Source: Clostridiales bacterium (lineage in GTDB: Bacteria > Bacillota > Clostridia > Monoglobales > Monoglobaceae). From it: a stretch of DNA of 64,000 nucleotides. Below the pieces are notes generated by a model that was not told the DNA's origin, did not search any database, and saw only the letters and a list, made by a program, of their open reading frames with translations. How positions within the stretch are numbered: position 1 is the stretch's first letter; every line of letters starts with the position of its first letter. The DNA is taken from positions 1-64,000 of the forward strand of contig JAHZIG010000008.1 of assembly GCA_019419865.1 (NCBI GenBank). The letters run 5' to 3'. Made by a program: the position numbers and the translations under genes. Below, piece by piece: positions 58,482-64,000 of the stretch.

Positions 58482-60758
58482 ATGATGGAGAAAATAAGAG
58501 CATACGAGCTATCCAAGGCTTTTGGGATACCGAGCAAAGAGATAGTGAAGGTATTGCATGATTATGGTGTTTCCAGCAAAAATCACATGAGCGCCTTAAC
58601 CGAAGAAGAATTGAACGTAATATTTGAGTACTACACGCAGAAAAATCAGGTAAAGGACTTCTCTATATTCGAGCCGAAGCCGAAAGAGGAACCGAAGCCG
58701 GAGCCGTCTAAGGACAAGGCGAACGATCCCGATAAGGACGGCGGCGAATTCTCCTACAAAGAAGAAGCCGCTCCATCCATGGAGATGGGCAGAAAGACTC
58801 GTACCGTAGACACAAGAGTCAACACCGTCGATCTCGACCGGCTCGACGACTCAAAAATCGAGGAGCTTATCCCGGAGCACGTAAGACAGGGCGAGAAAAA
58901 GCAAAAGATAAACCAGAAAAAGCGTCAAAAAGGTCAAGGCTCTAAGCAAAAGCGCAAGCCTGATCATACTCTTGAGAAAAAGAGCAAGAAGGCGAAAGAG
59001 GAAAAACCTCTTCACGTACTTATTCCAAGCGAGATCACCGTCGGTGAACTGGCTGAAAGAATGAAGAAACCGGCCGCTGAAATAATAAAGAAGCTGATGC
59101 TTTTAGGAATAATGGCTTCCGTGAACGAGAACCTCGACTTTGACACCGCCTCGCTCATAGTAGAGGATATGGGCGGCACGGTCGAGAAGGAGATAATCCT
59201 GACCGAGGAAGAAAAACTCTTTAACGACGTCGAGGACGATCCCGCGTCGCTCGTACCGCGTTCGCCGGTCGTCGTAGTAATGGGCCACGTCGATCACGGC
59301 AAGACCTCCCTGCTCGACACCATAAGAAACACGAACGTGACAAGCGGCGAGTTTGGCGGTATCACTCAGCATATAGGAGCTCACCGCGTAAGAGTCGGCG
59401 ACAAGAAGATAACCTTCCTTGACACCCCGGGTCACGAAGCGTTTACAGCTATGCGCGCCCGCGGCGCTCTCGTTACGGACATCGCGATACTGGTAGTGGC
59501 GGCCGACGACGGTATAATGCCGCAGACGGTCGAGGCTATCAACCACGCAAAGGCCGCAAACCTCTCGATCATCGTCGCGATCAACAAGATAGACAAGGAA
59601 GGCGCGAATCCCGACAGGGTTAAGCAGGAGCTTACCGAATACGGACTCGTTCCGGAGGACTGGGGCGGCGACACCATATGCGTAGAGGTGTCGGCTAAGA
59701 AGAATATAAATATAGATAAACTTTTAGACATGGTTCTGCTCGTAGCGGAGATGAAGGAACTTAAGGCGAACCCGAACCGTCCGGCAAAAGGCACGGTCAT
59801 AGAGGCTCAGCTCGACAAAAACAGAGGTCCGGTAGCTACCGTGCTCGTTCAAAACGGCACTCTTAAAGTCGGCGATATAGTCATAGCGGGCATGAGCGAG
59901 GGCAGAGTCCGCGCGATGAACAACGACAAGGGCAAGCAGGTCAAGAAGGCCGGTCCGTCTATCCCGGTCGAGATCCTCGGCCTTTCGGACGTTCCGGAGG
60001 GCGGAGATCTGTTCTATGTGGTAGACGACGAGCGCAAGGCCCGCGAGGTCGTAGAGAACAGAAAGTTCCAGGCTAAGCAGGAACGCCTGAAGGCGACGAC
60101 GGCCGTCTCTCTCGACAACCTGTTCGAGCAGATAGAAGCCGGCAAGATGAAAGATCTCAACATCATAGTCAAGGCGGACGTAAACGGCAGCGTCGAGGCC
60201 GTCAAGCAGTCGCTCGAGAGAATAGCCAACGACGAAGTTCAGGTAAAGGTCATCCACGGCGCGGTCGGCGCGATCAACGAATCCGACGTGCTTCTCGCAA
60301 GCGCGTCCAACGCGATAATAGTAGGCTTTAACGTAAGACCTACGCCGGGCGCCGTAGACGCGGCCGCGTCCTCGGACGTAGATATGCGTATGTACAGAGT
60401 AATCTACGACGCTATCGAAGATATTGAAAAGGCTATAAAGGGTATGCTGGCTCCGACGTTCAGAGAGGAGATCACCGGACACGTGGAGATAAGAACGACC
60501 TTTAAGGTATCCGGAGTCGGAACCATAGGCGGCGGCTACGTGCTGGACGGGAAGATCATGCGCAACAGCCTGATCCGCGTAGTCCGCGACGGAATAGTAA
60601 TCCACGAGGGCGTTTTAGCGTCGCTTAAGAGATTTAAAGACGACGTCAAGGAAGTCAGCGCCGGCTACGAATGCGGACTCAGCATAGAAAACTACAACGA
60701 TATAAAAGACGGCGACGTTTTAGAGGTTTATATAATGCAGCAGGTAGAGCCTGAATAA
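58482..60758 (+). CDS. infB: translation initiation factor IF-2
   Basis: IF-2 delivers fMet-tRNA to the ribosome. The start is set at ATG 58482 ([15 protein letters not shown]), after AAGGAAGGG; an upstream in-frame GTG/ATG frame has no site. The 758-residue protein has an N-terminal domain I region, a charged linker (about 60-180), a G domain with [28 protein letters not shown] and NKIDK, and domains for tRNA binding at the end. The linker is of medium length. Confidence 0.97.
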   Translation: MMEKIRAYELSKAFGIPSKEIVKVLHDYGVSSKNHMSALTEEELNVIFEYYTQKNQVKDFSIFEPKPKEEPKPEPSKDKANDPDKDGGEFSYKEEAAPSMEMGRKTRTVDTRVNTVDLDRLDDSKIEELIPEHVRQGEKKQKINQKKRQKGQGSKQKRKPDHTLEKKSKKAKEEKPLHVLIPSEITVGELAERMKKPAAEIIKKLMLLGIMASVNENLDFDTASLIVEDMGGTVEKEIILTEEEKLFNDVEDDPASLVPRSPVVVVMGHVDHGKTSLLDTIRNTNVTSGEFGGITQHIGAHRVRVGDKKITFLDTPGHEAFTAMRARGALVTDIAILVVAADDGIMPQTVEAINHAKAANLSIIVAINKIDKEGANPDRVKQELTEYGLVPEDWGGDTICVEVSAKKNINIDKLLDMVLLVAEMKELKANPNRPAKGTVIEAQLDKNRGPVATVLVQNGTLKVGDIVIAGMSEGRVRAMNNDKGKQVKKAGPSIPVEILGLSDVPEGGDLFYVVDDERKAREVVENRKFQAKQERLKATTAVSLDNLFEQIEAGKMKDLNIIVKADVNGSVEAVKQSLERIANDEVQVKVIHGAVGAINESDVLLASASNAIIVGFNVRPTPGAVDAAASSDVDMRMYRVIYDAIEDIEKAIKGMLAPTFREEITGHVEIRTTFKVSGVGTIGGGYVLDGKIMRNSLIRVVRDGIVIHEGVLASLKRFKDDVKEVSAGYECGLSIENYNDIKDGDVLEVYIMQQVEPE

Positions 60759-60834
60759 AACCTCGCGCGGCGTCTAAACTAAATACCGGAGCCGCGATCG
60801 GCTCCGGATCTAAGCGTCAAAAGGAGGTGGACGT

Positions 60835-61173
60835 ATGGCCGGTTACAACAGGATGGATCGAGTATCCGAAGAGGTCAAGAGAGAACTGGCGGCGGTTATA
60901 CGGGAACTTAAAGACCCAAGGCTCAGCGGTATGGTCTCGGTAATATCCGTAAAGGTCACCAAAGACCTTAAGTACGCCAAGGCCGGCATAAGCGTTCTCG
61001 GCGACGAGAAAAAGAAAAAGGACGCGCTGAGCGCTCTTAAGAGCGCTTCCGGTCATATCCGAAAGGAGATCGGACGCAGGCTGAATCTGAGAAATACTCC
61101 TGAATTCAGTTTTGTGGAGGACGACAGCATAGAATACGGAGCGCATATAAACGAACTTCTTAAAAAGCTCTGA
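60835..61173 (+). CDS. rbfA: ribosome-binding factor A
   Basis: The 112-residue KH-fold protein begins AGYNRMDRVSEEVKRELAAV and has LRNTPEFSFVEDDSIEYGAH at the C-terminus. It helps 16S rRNA 5'-end maturation. AAAGGAGGTGG precedes the ATG. Canonical position after infB. Confidence 0.97.
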   Translation: MAGYNRMDRVSEEVKRELAAVIRELKDPRLSGMVSVISVKVTKDLKYAKAGISVLGDEKKKKDALSALKSASGHIRKEIGRRLNLRNTPEFSFVEDDSIEYGAHINELLKKL

Positions 61174-61228
61174 GACAGAAATAAAATATCCACAAAATTA
61201 TCCAAAGCAAAAGGAGGCGCATTAAACA

Positions 61229-62215
61229 TTGGAAAAAGGGTTTGAAAAAATCATATCGGCTTTGAAAAGCGCGAAGAACGTCGGGATATTTACTCACGAA
61301 CACCCCGACGGCGACGCGGTCGGAAGCGCGTATTCGCTAAAGCTCGCGCTTAAGGCTATCGGAAAAAACGCGGAGGTCTTTCTAAACGATCCGCCCGACC
61401 GCGAGGTCGGAAAAGTAGCGCATACCGGCGATAAATCGGAACTGAAAATAGACGACTGCGATCTATTGGCCGCTCTCGATTCCGCCGACTCGCATCGCCT
61501 CGGCAGATATGAAGAAACGTTTTTAAAGCATAACAACACCATAGCTATAGATCACCATATAACCCATAAACCCTACGCCTCTTTTGCGTCGGCCGTAATG
61601 GACGTCAGCTCCACGTGCGAGATGATGTATACTCTCTACGCGGAGATGGGGATAGAGATCGACAAGAATATCGCAAGAGACCTGTATATAGGGCTTTTGA
61701 CCGATACCGGCAGTTTTAAATACGAGTGCGCGACAAGCGACACTCTGCGTATAGCGGCGGCGCTTCTGGATACCGGCATAGATTTTTCGGGAATAGCCAG
61801 GGCGTTGTTCAATACCAAAACCAGGGAATACTACAAACTCATGGAGACGGCGCTCGGCAAGCTCGAATATTACCTCGACGGTAAGGTAGCGGCCTTATAT
61901 ATCTCTAAGGCCGACTTTGAAAACTGCGGCCTCGACGAGACCGGAGCTATGGGCATAGTTACTATCCCCAACAGCGTCGAGGGAGTAGAGGTCGGCGCGT
62001 ATATCCGCCAAAGAGGCGAAAACAACTACAAGGTCAGCCTCCGCTCCAACGAATACGTAAACGTCGCCAAGATCGCCGAAAGCTTTGGCGGCGGCGGTCA
62101 CATCAGGGCGGCCGGATATTCAAAGATATTCGACTCTCCGCCCGGGGACTGCGACCAAGCTTACCGGGAGATCATGAGCGAACTTACGGCTGAAATAAAA
62201 AAGTATCTTAACTAA
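61229..62215 (+). CDS. nrnA: DHH-family bifunctional oligoribonuclease/PAP phosphatase NrnA
   Basis: NrnA degrades nanoRNAs and dephosphorylates pAp. The 328-residue protein has FTHEHPDGDAVGSAYSLKLA, LAALDSADSHRLG, IAIDHHITHKPYASFA and the DHHA1 motif ESFGGGGHIRAAGYS. The start is TTG, 11 bases after AGGAGG. It belongs to the infB operon. Confidence 0.95.
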   Translation: MEKGFEKIISALKSAKNVGIFTHEHPDGDAVGSAYSLKLALKAIGKNAEVFLNDPPDREVGKVAHTGDKSELKIDDCDLLAALDSADSHRLGRYEETFLKHNNTIAIDHHITHKPYASFASAVMDVSSTCEMMYTLYAEMGIEIDKNIARDLYIGLLTDTGSFKYECATSDTLRIAAALLDTGIDFSGIARALFNTKTREYYKLMETALGKLEYYLDGKVAALYISKADFENCGLDETGAMGIVTIPNSVEGVEVGAYIRQRGENNYKVSLRSNEYVNVAKIAESFGGGGHIRAAGYSKIFDSPPGDCDQAYREIMSELTAEIKKYLN

Positions 62216-62284
62216 ACAGATAGGCGATACCCGCCGTCTTTGCGGCGGAAAGCCCGTCTTATAAAAAACAAAGGGGGTTGCGAC

Positions 62285-63229
62285 ATGAACGATGCAGACA
62301 AACAAAACCTGAACTCGCCGCCCGCAATAAACGGAATAATCAATATCAATAAGCCGGCGGGAATGACTTCTCACGACGTAGTATACAGGCTGAGAAAGCT
62401 GTTCGGTATCAAAAAGATCGGACACACAGGAACGCTCGACCCGGACGCGACCGGCGTTTTGCCGATGTGCATAGGCAAGGCGACAAGGACTTCGGATATG
62501 CTGACCGCGACCGATAAAAGATATACCGCAGAGGTTACCCTCGGCGCGGCGACGGACACTCAGGACTCGTCTGGAAAAGTTATAAAGTCCGCGGACGTCA
62601 AAGATTTCGGCATAACCGAAGCTAAGATCATGGATACGCTAAACGAGTTCGTTGGCGAGATCAGTCAAACGCCTCCTATGTATTCGGCGATCAAAGTAAA
62701 CGGCAAAAAGCTCTACGAGCTCGCCAGAGAGGGCAAGGAAGTCGAGAGAAAGCCGCGAATAGTTACCGTATACAGCATCGAACCGCTTGGTTTCGATCTT
62801 GAAAACAACAAGTTTACGATAGACGTGTCCTGCTCAAAGGGAACCTATATACGCACGCTGTGCAACGACATAGGCGAAAAGCTCGGCTGCTTCGCGCACA
62901 TGTCTTCGCTGAAACGCACGGCGAGCGGAAGATTTACCATAGACGACTCCTATACGCTCGAAGAGGTCGAGCGGATGTACGCGGCCGGAGACAGATCGTT
63001 TTTGGTCAGTCTCGACGAGATATTCGACGACTTCGAAAAAATAATAGTTTCGGAAAATAAGGCCAGAGCGATATGCAACGGCAAGCTCGTAACTACGAGC
63101 GGTATAGAGGAAGGCCATATCTATAAGGTTTTCAGCGAGAGCGGAGACTTTTTGACTATATCCGAGGTCAGAAACGGAAAGCTGAAGATCCTCAAGACGT
63201 TCTTCCAGCAGAAGCTGAACGGAAAATAA
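62285..63229 (+). CDS. truB: tRNA pseudouridine(55) synthase
   Basis: TruB makes pseudouridine 55 of tRNAs. The start is set at ATG 62285, after AAGGGGGTTG; the in-frame ATG at 62240 has no site. The 314-residue protein has ININKPAGMTSHDVVYRLRK, the catalytic KIGHTGTLDPDATGVLPMCI and SCSKGTYIRTLCNDIGEKLG, then a PUA-like tail. Canonical operon position. Confidence 0.97.
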   Translation: MNDADKQNLNSPPAINGIININKPAGMTSHDVVYRLRKLFGIKKIGHTGTLDPDATGVLPMCIGKATRTSDMLTATDKRYTAEVTLGAATDTQDSSGKVIKSADVKDFGITEAKIMDTLNEFVGEISQTPPMYSAIKVNGKKLYELAREGKEVERKPRIVTVYSIEPLGFDLENNKFTIDVSCSKGTYIRTLCNDIGEKLGCFAHMSSLKRTASGRFTIDDSYTLEEVERMYAAGDRSFLVSLDEIFDDFEKIIVSENKARAICNGKLVTTSGIEEGHIYKVFSESGDFLTISEVRNGKLKILKTFFQQKLNGK

Positions 63230-63336
63230 CGGCGCGGCTCGCGCATGAGAGAAAGCGCCGGGCGCAAGGCTGAAATAATTTATATGGCGGTCCGCGCGCC
63301 TAAAATTTATGAGATCAACAGAAGGGTGGATTTAAG

Positions 63337-64000
63337 TTGAATTATTATGCAAGAGATCCGTTATTTGACCGTAACGATCTGGAAAACCTCAAACTAAAGG
63401 ACAGCGCGGTCGCTTTAGGCGTATTCGACGCTATGCATTTGGGTCATCAAGAGATAATAAAATATACGGTCAAATACGCAAAAGAACACAATTTAAACTC
63501 CGTGGTATATATGTTCAGAAATCTGCCCAAAGGCGTGCTTACGGGGAAGGACATAAAAAACGTCAATCTCTTTAAAAAGCGGCTTAAATTGATACAACAG
63601 CTCGGCGTGGATACCGTCGTAGCCGAACGGTTCAACACCGAATATATGAAGATCGGATACAGGGAATTTATCGATAAGATCCTGATAGAAAAGCTGGACG
63701 CAAAATTCGTATGCGCGGGATTTAACTACCACTTCGGCTACAAGGGCGAGGGAAACACCGAAAACCTGACGCAAATTTGCGGCGAACGCGGCATAGCAGT
63801 ACATATCGCCGAATGTAAGTCGCTCGATAAGCCCGTCTCCAGCACTCTTATCAGAAAACTTATCGCAGACGGCGAGATGGAGGAAGCCGCAAAATATCTT
63901 GGCAGATACTTCTCGGTCACAAGACGCGTCGAGAAAGGCGACCGGCTCGGACATCGGCTCGGTTTTCCGACGGCCAACATAAATCTTCCCGATTTTCATG
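63337..64000 (+). CDS. ribF: bifunctional riboflavin kinase/FAD synthetase, 3' end outside window
   Basis: RibF converts riboflavin to FMN and FAD. The start is TTG 63337 with AGGGTGG upstream. About 221 residues are in the window. The nucleotidyltransferase half has ALGVFDAMHLGHQEIIKYTV (the usual Gly after Phe-Asp is Ala) and SSTLIRKLI. The kinase half begins with EKGDRLGHRLGFPTANINLP at the very end. The frame is open to base 64000. Confidence 0.94.
   Translation, partial: MNYYARDPLFDRNDLENLKLKDSAVALGVFDAMHLGHQEIIKYTVKYAKEHNLNSVVYMFRNLPKGVLTGKDIKNVNLFKKRLKLIQQLGVDTVVAERFNTEYMKIGYREFIDKILIEKLDAKFVCAGFNYHFGYKGEGNTENLTQICGERGIAVHIAECKSLDKPVSSTLIRKLIADGEMEEAAKYLGRYFSVTRRVEKGDRLGHRLGFPTANINLPDFH

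Overview
This window looks like chromosomal DNA of an anaerobic, spore-forming member of the Firmicutes (class Clostridia). The evidence is: both dipicolinate synthase subunits (dpaA/dpaB), RNase J, a VanW-type protein, a YqeG phosphatase, AGGAGG-type ribosome binding sites with frequent TTG/GTG starts, TTGACA-17-TATAAT promoters, and the canonical Gram-positive rimP-nusA-ylxR-L7Ae-infB-rbfA-nrnA-truB-ribF operon. Several secreted glycan-active proteins suggest a polysaccharide degrader, possibly of the gut or a similar habitat. Relatedness to Monoglobus-like Clostridia is only an impression from the style of the surface proteins.

Layout. 0-2.3 kb: end of a tRNA-Met, a ComEC-like metallo-beta-lactamase lipoprotein and an EamA transporter. 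2.3-7.9 kb: a MerR regulator, a candidate leader RNA, a UPF0718 permease with larC (nickel-pincer cofactor insertion), and a stalk-domain/DUF362 secreted protein. Two promoters here have the 19-bp spacer and dyad typical of MerR control. 8.1-15.6 kb: dpaAB, a heparinase II/III-like protein, a PhoR/PhoB-type two-component system and a DUF2508 protein. 15.7-20.7 kb: a TPP-riboswitch operon thiC-thiD-thiM-thiE-HAD, interrupted by two palindromic repeats. 20.7-29.6 kb: repeat-rich DNA on both sides of an hypothetical-mazF-alr and an AcpS-NnrD fusion cluster, then a membrane-anchored RCC1-repeat protein. 29.9-33.2 kb: tRNA-Arg, an orphan DinJ-type antitoxin, a fragment of a surface protein, a secreted repeat protein and a WYL regulator. 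33.5-44.6 kb: a glycan locus (GLUG-repeat surface protein, beta-helix enzyme with discoidin domain, AraC regulator, amidohydrolase, C_GCAxxG_C_C protein, MATE exporter, GH43). 44.8-55.4 kb: RNase J with a long leader, a degenerate phosphohexomutase, ung, a sialate-esterase-like membrane protein, nrdR, a TIM-barrel protein, yqeG and vanW. 55.5-64 kb: the nusA-infB translation operon, running off the window in ribF.

The most unusual content is noncoding. Two paralogous loci (20.94-21.26 and 26.89-27.18 kb) each have two strong convergent promoters, a 23-24 residue hydrophobic peptide gene with a Shine-Dalgarno site, and a strong hairpin over the peptide stop codon. This is the architecture of a type I toxin-antitoxin pair. 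The outer ends of each locus are inverted repeats, so the two RNAs start with nearly the same sequence. Each locus is embedded in copies of a ~165-190 bp palindromic repeat whose ends are arrays of a 7-nt unit (GNGATTA). At three genes, the end of this repeat supplies the stop codon. A ~300-bp noncoding block follows each toxin locus, so about 0.8 kb is duplicated.
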